This document shows, piece by piece, positions 29,933 through 43,400 of a stretch of 64,000 nt of DNA; within the stretch, counting starts at the first letter, position 1; each line of letters begins with the position of its first letter. A model generated the notes under the pieces. That model was not told the DNA's origin and made no database searches. It saw only the letters and a program-made list of their open reading frames with translations. The stretch is from Setaria digitata (taxonomy: Eukaryota > Nematoda > Chromadorea > Rhabditida > Setariidae). The stretch is taken from assembly GCA_003640385.1 (NCBI GenBank), contig RCAB01000101.1, positions 1 through 64,000 on the forward strand. Direction: 5' to 3'. The position numbers and the translations under genes are program-made.

Positions 29933-31870
29933 TTACTGTATTGTTTTCATCAAGAATGTGTTAGTTAAATCCATCAATAGCGTGCATCCACTTCCGGGAC
30001 TGCAAAATTGCGCTAGCATCTTGTAACGATTTTTGTCGTAAGGTAATTCACGCACTTTATCATTCCTCTTCCCATCAGGAAGGAGAAACAATCTTCCATA
30101 ATTACTACTACTAAAATTATGTACAATCACGCAGGAGATGATAAGAAAACTCTTACATCGATTACTTTTAGCAGTTCAGGAATAAACCAATACGCTGCTA
30201 TGCAACGATCAAGATAGAATTTTACGGTATATATTATATTATTATATATTAATTTATTTATTATGTAATTTTATGGTATATATTATTTTATGATATATAT
30301 GTATGCATATATGCATGCATACATGTCTTCTGATTCCTAAGAAAGCTTAGTGTGATGATATGGACGAGTAGTAGAGGATATTATTAAATCACTTACATTA
30401 ATGGGATTGAAGTGTTACGAAGCAGATATCGAAGAGCATCGATTAAGGTTGATGAATGAAAAACCTTATCAGTGATAATTTTTTCAACGGTTTTACCATG
30501 CTCTGTGTGATGTCGAATTATTACTTTTACATTAATAAAGTTACTGTTTTCGTCCACTTTTGTCTTATCTTTCTGAAATCTTGAAATAAATACACGATAC
30601 TGTATGCAGATTTAACCAAGCTGTTTAAATTATTTGCCATTCTAAGCTTTTCTCTTAACATTTCGATTTAATTAATCTATTTTACCATTTTGCAACATTT
30701 TCCGGATAATTACATCACTCCTAGTAAAAGGATAATTTTTTTTCTTTACATTTCTTTCGTCAATGTTTTTGGGAGTAAAATTTACCACTAAAATTTGTAT
30801 GCCTGTAGATTTCTGGGACTATAAAATCTTTTTTATTTTTTTATTGTTTTTTTTTCATCCAAAATGCTTCATTATCTATCTTACAACAATTATTACACTG
30901 CTCATTATGTTAATGTTTTCTCTTTTTCGATGAGTTAATTATACGAACAACTTGACAATTTATTTCATTATTATTGTACCCACTGTCAATACTGTATTTG
31001 AATTCCATTTCAGTTAACAATTCACTGATTAATTTCTATAGTTTTCATTACGTTTCCTTCACTTTTATTCTCATCCTCCTTTAAAAAAAAAAAAAATCAA
31101 AACTGATAGTATACCAAATTACTGTAATTTATTTCATTATCAGCATGTCGTTTATAGATTCCCAAGTTATCATGAGTTGAATATGCTTGAGCTAAAACTT
31201 ATTATTTACATACAATTCCCCGATTAAAATTTTTTTCCTACGCTTTTCAATTTCAGATTTCAAAATTTGGAATGAGAATTGGAGTTTGAATGCACAGCTC
31301 AATTTGTTTTGAAAATGAAAATTTGAATGATTGGGAAAAATAGAAATGGAAAAAAAAACACTGAAATATTATCTATATTTGAACAAAAAATTTGAATACA
31401 GATCAAATTTCCTTACCGATAAATTGTTTTTCCTTTTCAATTGGTAGTTTTTGAACGAGTTTGGAAATTTTCGAGTGTTTCGGTGGTTCCTGAAAGCTGC
31501 CAATTCGAAGTTTTAATCCAGCAATAATTAGTGGTATCATTTAATCTTTAAAGATTTTGAAATAGTTATTAAATCCGATCAAACGGGATTAAAAACTGAC
31601 ATGAATTCGTGCAAATCCTTTGCTTTTTATTATGTCTGATGGATCGGTTGTGATTAAACATTCTGCAATTTTTTTTTTTTATTTTAAATCATTTTGTTAA
31701 AAAGCCAGTAATAGCCTATTCCTCAAAAATGATTATACAAAATTAAAAAATTTGCTTATTACGTAGCTTGTGCTGGCTGCATTGCAACTGGTCTCATGGT
31801 AATTAGGAAGCGATGATGCTGAATTTACCTGAGGATCTCCTCGAAGCATTATCTTTGATCGTACGTTCCG
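29933..31870 (-). CDS. Hidden gene, six C-terminal exons, unidentified protein
   Basis: A chain of short minus-strand exons joins with matching phases and ends at TAA (29935-29933): 31870-31829, 31489-31417, 31191-31115, 31035-30952, 30572-30397, 30110-29933. Together they encode 209 residues. The best support is the 58-codon exon at 30572 (acceptor TTTCAG, donor GTAAGT, no ATG) and the 59-codon terminal exon at 30110. The C-terminal part, with NVKVIIRHH, then SSTLIDALRYLL, then GRLFLLPDGK, alternates strand-helix-strand and could be a small ubiquitin-like or Ras-association-like fold, but I do not recognise the family. The 5' end is not found; exons at 32-33.3 kb may belong to the same gene. 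Weakest junctions: donor GTTGTT at 30951 and the 42-base first exon. It converges on the MRCK gene. Confidence 0.45.
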
Positions 31871-32012
31871 CTATAATTTGCGAACTTTGCGAACTTTAGA
31901 AGAAAATAAATTAATTTCAAATTTGCAAATTTTTCCAGAAACATAATAATAAAATTAACGGAAATCCTTCAATAATTTATTATATCTTCTTTTCTCGATT
32001 TTCAAAATCAAT

Positions 32013-33336
32013 TTAATCAATAATAGCATCATTGTCTGTCCTTCTTGAGTGGTCTAATAAACCTTGGCTAGTGAAATATGCCATTTTGTCCATCAATCAT
32101 TATCAAAACATTTCAATTCTAATCCGCTTACTCTAGAGAGCTATATTCACTTTCTAAGCTCCAAAATTGGATTAAAGAAGAGCTTGAAAGAGAATTTTCA
32201 ATAATTGCAAATCATCTTTTGCAATAATTTTTCCCAGCAAATGACTTAAAATATAAGAATTAAAATGTTTCTTTCTTTTTTTTTTAAAAAAAAAACGATA
32301 GAAATTACTGCTAGAATAATTCATGTTATTTTTCCAGTTAGTACCATTTGATGACAATGCTTTCGGCTGATTTCGTCTTTCCCAATCGAGGACAAATGAA
32401 TAAGTTGACCTCAAAATAATTTTTTTACTTTTATTGTTAATCAAAATGTTCATCCAAATTTATCGCTAATAAAATATTTTTTCTCATTCAAAATTATAAA
32501 TTTATTAGTGAAATATAATTGTAGCTTAATTGCAATTAAAGTCTGCTAATATGGTGCAATTTTTCCGATGCAAATTATTAGCATCCTAACTGATAACAAA
32601 AATAATAATTTCAAAAAATACTCATTTTATGAAAAATTTGAGATTGAGTGCTTTATCAAATGAATTTCATTGCTAATATTACATGGTAGAAATAAATTTA
32701 CGTACCAAATAATAACTAACTATAATAAGCTATGAGAGTTTTTGGGAAGAATTAGAATTAAATAAAATGCATATTCTTAATTGAGTGACATCATTACCTA
32801 ACAGTGAATGATAGTTTTCATACAAAGCAAATAAATTAGTTATTTAATTAATGATTTTGAAAATCTTAACACTTGTTCTTCGAAGTGCATGCACATCTTT
32901 TATAGAAACAACTCTCTCTATCTGAAGCACAAGAAGGAAAGATTAAATTCTAAACAATACTCAAAAAATTTCTCATCCATTTACTGCATATTTAATAGAA
33001 AAGTTTTGCAGTAGCAATCAAGTCTTGGAATTATTTATGCATCATTTTGAAATTACTGCTAATATTTTTAATCTAATCACTAAATTGAAGAAAGGAGCAG
33101 TTCAATCTAATTGCTAAAATTAAAAAAAAAAAGAAAAAAATATGGAATGCTTTTGGCTTCTTCTAATATTTCGAATTTTGCTAATGTCTCGAAATTTCAA
33201 GAAAGCATTGCATACATAGATAGCAACGTAACTGTTTACCCTGAAGAGGGTGGTATCGAGATTGATAAGGTAAATCCGCTGATACGATTTGCTTCACAGT
33301 ATTCGAAGCTCATTATTCTGTCCAACCGATGACGGA
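32013..33336 (-). CDS. Candidate exon chain, unidentified protein
   Basis: Six short minus-strand segments can be joined in phase to a TAA at 32015-32013: 33336-33240, 32983-32956, 32921-32871, 32409-32345, 32182-32132, 32067-32013. The first reads RHRLDRIMSFEYCEANRISG, a mixed, non-repetitive composition. Weak points are a 34-base intron between the second and third segments, a TTTTGAG acceptor at 32410 and very small exons, so chance assembly is possible. It could be the upstream part of the gene ending at 29933, with the last exon replaced. The plus strand also has a coding-looking frame ending at a GTAAAT donor at 33270, overlapping the first segment, and both cannot easily be real. Confidence 0.28.
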
Positions 33337-36224
33337 CTAATTGACTATTCGGCTGCTGATTATCCTTTTGGTATGAAAAATTCATAGAGTTGAGAATTTT
33401 AAATATCGTTTTTTTTTTTTTTTTTTAATTAAATTTACAATTTATACAAGTGATAATTGAGAATGATCGATTGTAGTTACATATGTTTTTCATGCAAATA
33501 ATTTCAATTTTAAATTAAGTTTTACAAATCTTTTATGTTATAGCTGTGATATTTTATCTTTTGCAATTCATTATAAATTTTAGTAAATTAGTTAACTGTT
33601 CCAGAGAACCTCTTTTCTCTTTCTTTTGTTATTTAAAATATAAATTGGAATAATTTCAGAGGCATTTCTTATTTATTTCCTATTTTCTATCCCTAATTTC
33701 GTTTCATTTTTCATTTCTGCGAACTGGGAATATTTTTTTTTTTTTCGTTCAACAAACATCTCAGATTCGCGTGCAACAAACATTAAGGAAAAAAAAGCAG
33801 ATGAAGGTGAAAATTTTTGTGATTAGTTTTTCAGTGAAACCAATTTAATTTTAAATTTATTACAATTTTTTTTTTTTTGTTTCTTTCTAAGAACTTTTCT
33901 CTTAAGGAATTGCAAAAATTTTGATGAAAATTTCCATTTTTAACAAATATAATAATTTAATTAGCGTTTTTTTCCTATCAAGCAAGAATGGAAAATTTTG
34001 TAGTATACAGAGAAGGGAAATGTGTATTACTACTGTTAGTGTTGTTAATAACGCCTTTTTTTCTGTCGAAGGAAAAATTTTGTAGCATAAAGATGTGGAA
34101 ATAATATTAATTTACATTTATCATTTAGGGTATAATGTACAAATTAATGACTAATAATAAAATATTTGGCGTGTAAATTATTATAGGGAAAGTTAAGAAG
34201 AAATAAATTTGTCAGACTTCAGAAAATTTCTTCATTTTTTACCTTCGCATTCATCAATAGTCTTCTTTAACTCCAATATTTACAAATTAGTAACGATGAA
34301 GTAAGAAAATAAATGACGATAGTATGATAAGTACTTTCGCATGAATAACGAGATCAGTGATGATAATAATCGTTATTTAGTAAGTAACATAGTAATCAGT
34401 ATTGTTAACTGAAAAATCGCCAAATAGAACTTATTTCCAGAACAAATCAGTAAAGTTGTCTGATTTTTCAGATCTCAGTTCCTTCACCTTCAACGAAAAA
34501 AGCAATTCGTTTTATATCACCTATTTAATTTTAGTTTCATTTCGAATTCTGATCTTCATTACTGAATGTGCTTCATTGCTGATATGTAAATATATTCGAT
34601 TCCTTTTTTTTTTTTCCTTTTTACAATTGTAATTTATAATTTTCGAAAAATCTGAAACAAGATGTGATAATTTTATAACAAGAAATTACAGTAAAGAAGC
34701 GAACTTCATCCCGAAAAAGCAATCTGACGACGTAATCAAACGTAAGCAATCTCACGCAACTAGACGTAAGCAGTCGAACGCAGCTCGAAGCCTCCAAAAG
34801 ATGCCATGAATTTACAAAAGCCTCAACAGAAATCAAATGGAATCATTCTGTAACGCCATTAAACGCTTTAAACTGAAAGAGAAAAGCGGAAATGCATTAC
34901 TGTAAATTGTAATTAATTTAATGGGCATGGATGTTAGAAATATCCTGAAGCGATAAAAAGTTAAATTTCAGGAAAATAAACGGAAATAATGCCAAACTGG
35001 ACTCCTCTCTCAAAAGTATTATTTAAAGCAAAAAAATTATCATTTCGAAAAGTTTAATTTTTACAATTACAAAAGTAATTAAGCAATATTTTCTCTTTTT
35101 ACAAATAGATGTAAATAACAATGTGTAATATGCTGTGCAATTTATTCAACTAATAGTTAATTTGTTGACTTCATTATTATTTCAATTCCAAAAAAGAAAA
35201 AATCCATCCGAAACAAAAGAATTTATTTGTAAATACTTTCTCTTAATTTTCCATTGTAATTATTGCCATCGTTTAAATGACAACAAATAAATATCGGACA
35301 AATTGCAGACATTAAATTGCTTTACTAAAATACACCACTATTATTTACCTGCACTCCAGGTAAAGCAATATAAACTGAATTATGGGATCGATCATCTTAT
35401 TTAAGGTTGTTTTAATAGGTTAAATATCAAAGATATAGCTTTAAATGTATGTTTATAGTCTATCTCTTTCATTTCAAAAGTGTTAGAGTGAACGAAGAAA
35501 AAATCTTCGATGATTTTTACGTAAAAGTTGCCTTCTTTGATTTTTTGGAAATTTCTTTACAATAGTCTACAACTGCATTCCTTAGATTTTCAATTGCAGT
35601 AAAACTCAGTCTATAGGATAATTTCGACGCACCTGAGACTAAGAATGAATTAAACAGGAAATATCTTACAACATACCTGTAGTTCGTATACCCTGTTTCA
35701 TAAAACGCATCATTTAGAAAACATTGAGGAACCGTAGATGAAAAATAAACTTAAAGCAAAAATTCCGAGGAAAACGAATATTCGTGTAAAATATATATAC
35801 ATACATATATATATAGATATGTCTGACATTTTGTTAAAATTTTTTTTTTTTTTTTGAAATTCATCACAGGAGAATTTTCTTAAATTACTAAAATTAAAAG
35901 TCGAATTTATAAATTAAAAAATTTCCCAAAAATTTATTTATTTCATCGACAATGGTGAATTTTTCGGGACAAAATTTGCAACACAGAATATTACTTACTT
36001 ATTTCAAATCAACGCATAAGCAACACATAACATGAGAATGCAACATCAGAAAGCTTAGGAAAAACAGAAATACAGAGAAAGTGGTAATACTTAACAGATA
36101 TTAACAAGCAACATTATAATGAAGCATCATGAAGAGTAAAAAAAAAAAAAAAAAAAGTAATGGGATAGGAGGTATACGTAAAGCTTACGGAACAGAACGG
36201 ATATGAATGACTTGTCCTGGAAGG

Positions 36225-36255
<31 letters not shown>

Positions 36256-36550
36256 GATCAACACTTTCGTATAACGTATATTATTAACAAACAATTATTC
36301 AAAATCAATCAATTCCGAAAACGTAAAAGCATATGAAACATATTGCGGCAGAAGTGCATTTCAACTTAAGCTATGAATTATCATATTTAAAATAATTGTA
36401 TCCATTTTTATGGACACTAATAGTAGTTAAGCATATTGTAAATACACCTGAATAGTGACTATTTTTAATATTTTGGTCCGTTCTTCAACCTAGCCATTTT
36501 TCATTTTCGATATATGAATTTCAAATATTGAATTTCCCTTTTTGTTGCAG

Positions 36551-36585
<35 letters not shown>

Positions 36586-37455
36586 CTATTAAATCAAACA
36601 TGCAACATCCATGCGTTGCTGCAAATAAAGACAAATTTAACTGAAGCTCAATAGCGCAACAAAAAAAAAAAAAAAAAAACTTATAAACACATATAAAAGC
36701 CATATAATATGTCGGAACTGCTCGTAAAAATTACTAATATAAAAGGAAATGAATTTATTAAATTGCAAAATATATTTTTCAAGTTTATATATATTTATGG
36801 AAATCATGCTGATGTATACCTCATTAAGCACCGTCCTTTTAATTAATTAAAGAATTTATTAACCGATATTAATGCTATCCCTTCGGATATTATAAATATC
36901 ACCTCATGTATTATCGACTTCTGTCGTTTCGTAATTGCAGATGCACGTAGGACCTAGAAAACGCATCAAAAAAGGCTCACAAAAATATATCATGAATATA
37001 ATGTAATTTTTACCTACGTCTCAGATGAAAATAAAAGCAAAGGAGCTTGCAGTAACCATAAAAACAGGAAACAGTAAACGAAGGGATGAAGAAAAAATCC
37101 AGATTACTTTCACAGTTACAACCAACGTGCACAAAATGTGACTGAATTAAGCTTTTGATCTGCAAAATTTGCACAAATTCCAGATAACTTTTAGAAAAAA
37201 TTAAAAAAATTAAGATGAACAAAATTAACATATCAGATGTAAACCAGATATGATTTGGGAACAGTTCATCACATTTTCTTCTCACCTATCTATAAGTCAT
37301 GAATTGATAACATCGTGGATAATATTAAGGAAAAGGACCACCATTAAGGGTACCATTACTTTAAAATAAAATGGGATAAATTCCACTGACACCAAAAATG
37401 AGCAAAACTTTTTCTGATAGCTGTTACAAAAAAAAAAGAAAGCATTTCTTTGTAT
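33337..37455. other. Unresolved stretch downstream of the zinc-finger gene
   Basis: Mostly AT-rich non-coding sequence with very long homopolymers (A about 33 near 36222-36254, T about 30 near 36551-36580, A about 20 near 36661). A basic plus-strand frame with a KQS repeat at 34692-34809 is listed separately. A 38-codon plus-strand frame at about 37026-37142 is open but unsupported. Confidence 0.4.
34692..34809 (+). CDS. Possible terminal exon with basic KQS repeats
   Basis: After an acceptor (AAATTACAG, ending 34691), one base and 38 codons run to TGA at 34807-34809. The peptide is Lys/Arg/Ser-rich and contains three tandem units beginning KQS (KQSDDVIKR, KQSHATRR, KQSNAARS), encoded by imperfect 24-27 base DNA repeats. 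No upstream exon ending in phase 2 was found: the neighbouring open segment 34441-34577 has a GTAAAT donor in phase 1, which would read a different, shorter tail. It may be a repeat-derived open frame rather than an exon. Confidence 0.2.
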
Positions 37456-40400
37456 TTACATTTCCTCTTCTCCCTCCTCTTCCTCTTCTTCTACAATATG
37501 TGTAATTTCAGCTTCGCCGGTGAGATCAGAATGATTGTCTGGCTCATTTTTCACCAAAATGCCACCACTTCCCATAACATCTTCATTTTCCAACAACGGT
37601 AGTCCAGTGATGGATGACTGGCCTGATGATGCACCAGCAAATCTCTCCACCTGCAAAACATATGTGAATATTATGCAGTGTGACAAAATTTGGATAATAG
37701 AAATTACGCAGAGAGATTATGAATAGCAGCAGTGCCATTTTCGAGACGATACCTAACCTTGAAGCCATGAATGTAGGTCAAGTCGGAAAACACTCATGAA
37801 AATCCCAAAATAAAGAATTGAAATAAGATCGTCCTATAGAAATTTCCAAAATATGACTGGCTAGAAAAATTCGCAAAATCAACGAAAAGATATGACAGCT
37901 TATGTCCTAATCAAATTTATTACTGAGAATTAACATTTTTCCAAAAAAAAAAAATTAGAAAAAGTAAAAAGGATAACAAAAGAGTAAAGCGATGAGAAAA
38001 GCACCTCATCATGTCCATTTTCTTCAATCATTGCATCATCACCACTTGTTTCACTGTCCACCGATTGATCACCATCATTCTCCATTACAAAACGCTCCTG
38101 TGCATGATCTGCTTCACAGAGCATGGTATCATCTACGCCGTAATCGCCTCCTTCTGTAAACAATTGAGCATCTTGTTCCGGCTCCAAACCTAAATAAAAT
38201 TTGCAAATCAAACATAGAAATCAAAATTCAACGAAAAAATCCACAACTAAAATTTGGGAATTTGAAATTCCCGCTGAAATCAGTACTTTATTTAAAAATA
38301 ACGTTTTAACTTTCTAACCTTCCTCCAAATCATAAACAAGACTGAAATAACAAATGTAAGGAAATTTGTCTAAAAAGCACGAGTATGTGTTTCCAATGAT
38401 TGTTATCCTTCTTCCTCAATGTAACTTCCACCCTTTCCAATTTTCTTGATTATCTACCAACCGTATTCGGAAAAAACCGCTGATAAGTTACTGCTAACTG
38501 TAACTAGAAGTTACTGTTACTGCTATTGTTATAACCACCTTCGCCCTGCCGTTCATCATCTGAGTCACCATCACCAGCTTCTCCGACATAATCCCGTTCG
38601 AGAGCTGCATCAACATTTTCCGATTGATCATCATCAGTGGACCCGAGAACATCGAAAAATCGACCTGATGACAGACTTTGTTTCCTGAAAAATTTTAAAA
38701 ATTTATATAGAAGATGATCATGGAAGAAACTATGAAAAATCGGTCATCTCATCCTGTCAGTGATTTTCTATTTAAAAATCGAGTTTTGAAAACAAAAACA
38801 ATCTCGTACAATTTTTCAATGTCAGCAGCAGTAGGTATTGGCGCGTCGATAAAATATGCCGGATAACATTCACGGATAATTTCTTTAATCTCAACACGGT
38901 ATTTCCATCGTTCATCAATTGGATGTTCCTGACTGCTATGCACATCACGGATATGTTTGACCACCAAATCACGCGACTGATTTCCCTGTAATAAACGAAT
39001 CCCAGTAGCATGACATTTTAAACTTTAAATGGTTTGAAACAGGTGCTGGAATTATCAGGGGTGTTCCAACTAATGCATAACTTCTATAATTAGTTATCAT
39101 CCGTTTTCGCAAGCACTGCAGTTATTATACTCTCTGGATTCCAGCCATATTTTTCAGAGAAAATAGTGAACCATTTTTACTGACAAACCAACGTATCTTT
39201 CTATCAGTAAAATCATTTTCACAAAAAGAAAAAATAGCATAACAGCGAGGAAACCTACGATATCACATTGAGGACAGAGAAACAGCTGTACATCCAGATG
39301 TTTGTATGCATGATCACTTAATCTGGACGTTGTTAGCAAGCCACATTTCTGAAACTAGTTTTTTTTTCCTTCATCACTTCTATTTCGATTTTCAAGAAAT
39401 TCAGAATCAGAATTTTCATGAAGACTATTTAGATACTACCTGACAATGTGCAGCTTCATTGAAGCGTTTTTTGAAGTACTGCGCACCACCAAGTCTCATA
39501 CTAATTTCGCGTAATTTAGCCATTTCTTTACGCTTCAATTTAGATGGTGGCTTTCTCATCCCAAAGCGACGATTTCTGGCTTTTCGCATGCGATCACGAT
39601 ATGATGAGGAGGATGATGTTGATAGATGCGATCGCGGTATTGATGTTATCATTGAATCAGAGTGAGACGATGGTAATTGAGAGAAATCGCTGACATTCGA
39701 TGCTGATGATGTCTTCATATCATATTCATCCTGAGCAGTTTTAAATACGATGATATCATGAAGCAGCGATAAAACATGACAGCTACTATTGCTAAAAGTC
39801 AAGTCTATATTTTTTGCATCTCTTTTCGATCTATCGTGAAAAGCGATAGATAATCAACTTTTCAGAAACTGGTTAATAGCTTTGAACTTTCAAAACTGAG
39901 CTTTAGAAACTCGACCGAATTGTCGAAATCAGGAAATTTAAACTGGTAAATCACAAATTCTATACTTACTACATCAAATGTTGTCGCACTTGCAATTTCT
40001 TCCGAAATTGTCGTTGCAGTGCTATTATCAATTATCATGGATTCCGCAATTATTCCTTCATCACTGATTGTTTGCTCTGATGACTGAAATTAAACAAAAT
40101 AAGAAAAATAAACAACTTATTATCGAAGAATTTCTAAGCACAAATATCAAAAGTCTTTCAAATCATTAATAAAAAACATGATTCCTATGTTGAAAAGAGC
40201 TAATTGAGACAATCACATAGTTGATAATGACCAAAACATTTAGAAAAATATATATCAAGCAACAAGTCCTTCATTATCAAGAATAAATTGTTCACTTCTT
40301 TCGAAAAATTTATAACTTAAGCGCTATTTATCAAAACATTTGTGCTACAGGATTATCACCAAGAAAACTCTAATTTTCACATGGTAACAAGGTAATCCTT

Positions 40401-43400
40401 GCTAAGCAACCAAGCGAATGAAATCAGTAAAGCTATATTTGCTACTGGTTTATCATTGAGGACTGATCATAAATTTGGGAACATTTATTAAAATAGTCAG
40501 AAAATTTGCCTTGCACTGAGCACGGCTATCATACGATGATGTCGACTGCAAACCAAAACACTGTTCAGTCATAGCCTTCACTTCATCTGAATATTCCTGA
40601 AATAATTTCACTGGTTTAATTTACTTTAAGAGTATTTGATATATATATTTTTTTATATATATATTTTATATATATATATTTACTTTTTTTTTTAAAATAT
40701 ATATGAATTTTTACTTTTTTTTTTAAAAATATATATATATATATATTAAACTACCAAATTCAGAAANAAAATATATATGAATTTTTACTTTTTTTTTTTT
40801 AAAAATATATATATATATATATATAACTACCAAATTCAGAAAACAGACCTCAACTCGATCCTCACAACAGTCTTCTGTACCATGTTCCCTCCTTCCATGA
40901 CTTACCACAGCTTGTTTTCTATCATGACCGAAATCACAGAATTTACATATATAACGATTAATACCAAGATCCTTGGACATGTGCCACAAGACATGGAAAC
41001 CACGTATCTAAAGAAATAAATTAGATAAGATCTTACCGCAAAATCCAGCTCTATAAACATTGCATTAATGGAGTCAGGACATATTTTTAAAGTCAAGAAA
41101 CAAACTGCCAAGTTCCGGCAATTTAAAAATCAATTCATCTTTAACGTTGCCACTATATGATAATCATTTCGTTACTTTTTCAGAATTACATATTCGCTTA
41201 TTGAATGCTTAGATTAGATAGAATCTCTCGCTCAAAGAGGGAAAAAACTTATTTAGAGAACTTTCACACATGTCAAGACATCTACGCATTTATATAAAAA
41301 TATGCTACGAAATTCATTAAAATAATACTACCTTATTATGCAACAATTTGTGACATTTTTGACAGTGCAATTGTTGTTCATCGGATTGCTCTATCGATGT
41401 TATTTCTCGTGATGTTGACGGAACAGAGGGGATGAGATGTTGTTGTTGTTGCGGTTGATCTGCGATACTACACCGGTTTGTTTCCTGCATCGCAGCCATT
41501 CTCTGTGCATTTAATGCTGCAGTTGCTACTGCGACTCGAGCGGTAGCAACAGCCCGAGCTGCTGCAACAGCTAAAGCCTAAAATTCAAAATAGTTCCATT
41601 TTCTCGTAACGTCACTTGAGGAGACTAGCATTTTTCCCAGCTGAACCTTGTCTACGAGTTTAAAACCAACAAATAAAATAATTGAAATTTACTCTTTCTG
41701 CAGCTCTTTTTTTTCTCCTTGAATTTCTTGGATTTCGGGCTTGTGCTGCCATCATCTGGTCGTAAATCATTTGAGCCCGCGCCGCTGTGGGACCAGGTTT
41801 GTTGCCTATTGTTCCCAGAAGATCCAGTGATACTTCCTACAAGAAAAAGAAAATTCGAAGTGAGAAAATCAGAGCAATAAATGATGGATGATTTCGCAGT
41901 TGGGTATTCTTCGCAATAAAGATGACAAAAGTCTTAGTGAAAAAATTACCTGTGAGATTTTAAACAGCTCAGCTGTTCGATCCTCAATTAACATCGGATT
42001 TATCGCTCCGTGTACTTTCGACTGATGATTTTCCATCTGATCCTTTCTGTAGTGCTGCACCTGACAGCCTGGGTACTTGCAACGAAAACGGAAAAGCTGA
42101 AAATCTTGGCATGATTAATTTTTAACTGAAGTAGGAAAACTACAATAGCCTAAGACTGAACAAATCGACTACTCTATTCTTCGTCAACATTCCCAATTAC
42201 AAGAATAATCCAATATTACGCTTCTAACCTGACGATCCTTTGCCATGTGATAAAAAATATGCATTTGTCGTGCACCTGCGGTGATAAGCTGCTTGCACTT
42301 GCATATTCCCATCATACGTCTTTTTGCCAAGCTTTAAAAATGATAATACTGTTGACAAATTAGGAATACAAAACACTTTCAGATTTGAACTTTCACAAAT
42401 TCGTAGACTGAGTAGATGAATAATTTAAGAAACATTTCCAAATATAAACAAATATAAAAAAACAGATCATTGCAAAAAAAAACCTGCTCTTAGTAGCTTT
42501 AGGTCGTTCACTTCTCGCGCTACAGTCAGTAATATTACCGTTATCATGACCACTACTACCACCACGGTTTCTTCGTTTCCACGGAATGGCTATATCACCG
42601 GCACTAAATATTTCGGCAACGTTTCCAAGAATATCCGTCGCATCTTGACCACCATCAACTGTTCCAGCTAATAACGCTTCGTCGGACTGCTCTACTGCTG
42701 AAAGATGCAACAAAGCTGACAGCTAAAGGAAAAATTTTAATATGGAAACAACCTATAACATTGATTATTATCACACTATTGATTTGTTCTTTCGTACAAA
42801 ATAGATTTGACTAGCATCACTTGAACAACTCATCTTTTTTTTTTTTTTTTTCAATGTTAAGAATGCCTATTTTACCACGCCGACTATCATATTACCGCAA
42901 AAAGTTACTCGTTTCTTCAAAACTACACACAATTTCCTGCGAAATAAAGTTTCTGGTCTCAAATAGCTGATATGATATGGAAAATTGTGATGGGCTGGAA
43001 AATGATTAAAAATTGTTTCGGANATATTACCACAAAAAGTTACTCGTTTCTTCAAAACTACACACAATTTCCTGCGAAATAAAGTTTCTGGTCTCAAATA
43101 GCTGATATGATATGGAAAATTGTGATGGGCTGGAAAATGATTAAAAATTGTTTCGGATAGAGAGATTGACAGTTAGTACACTGCTCACTACTTTTCGGCT
43201 AGAGGAATTCTACTTTGAGATGCCAGAAAATTCAAAAAAATTTCTCTAAGAATCTTCCAGGATTGACGAATTTCGAAAGGTTGGTGATCTTTTAAGTAAT
43301 GGTGAAATGCTCCGACGTTGAGAGTGGAAGCAACAATAGGAAGTGACTAACGATTTGAATATCAAGAGAATGACAAATGATATAAACTGTTGCTAACATA

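Noticed and set aside
30120..30225. Minus-strand segment reading YLDRCIAAYWFIPELL before a GTAAGA donor
   Set aside because: No acceptor puts it in phase with either neighbouring exon, and skipping it gives a clean junction from 30397 to 30110.
34441..34632. Plus-strand hydrophobic frame after TTTCCAG
   Set aside because: Open and hydrophobic, but its GTAAAT donor is in a phase that gives only a short basic tail, and Phe/Ile/Leu-rich frames are common in this AT-rich sequence.
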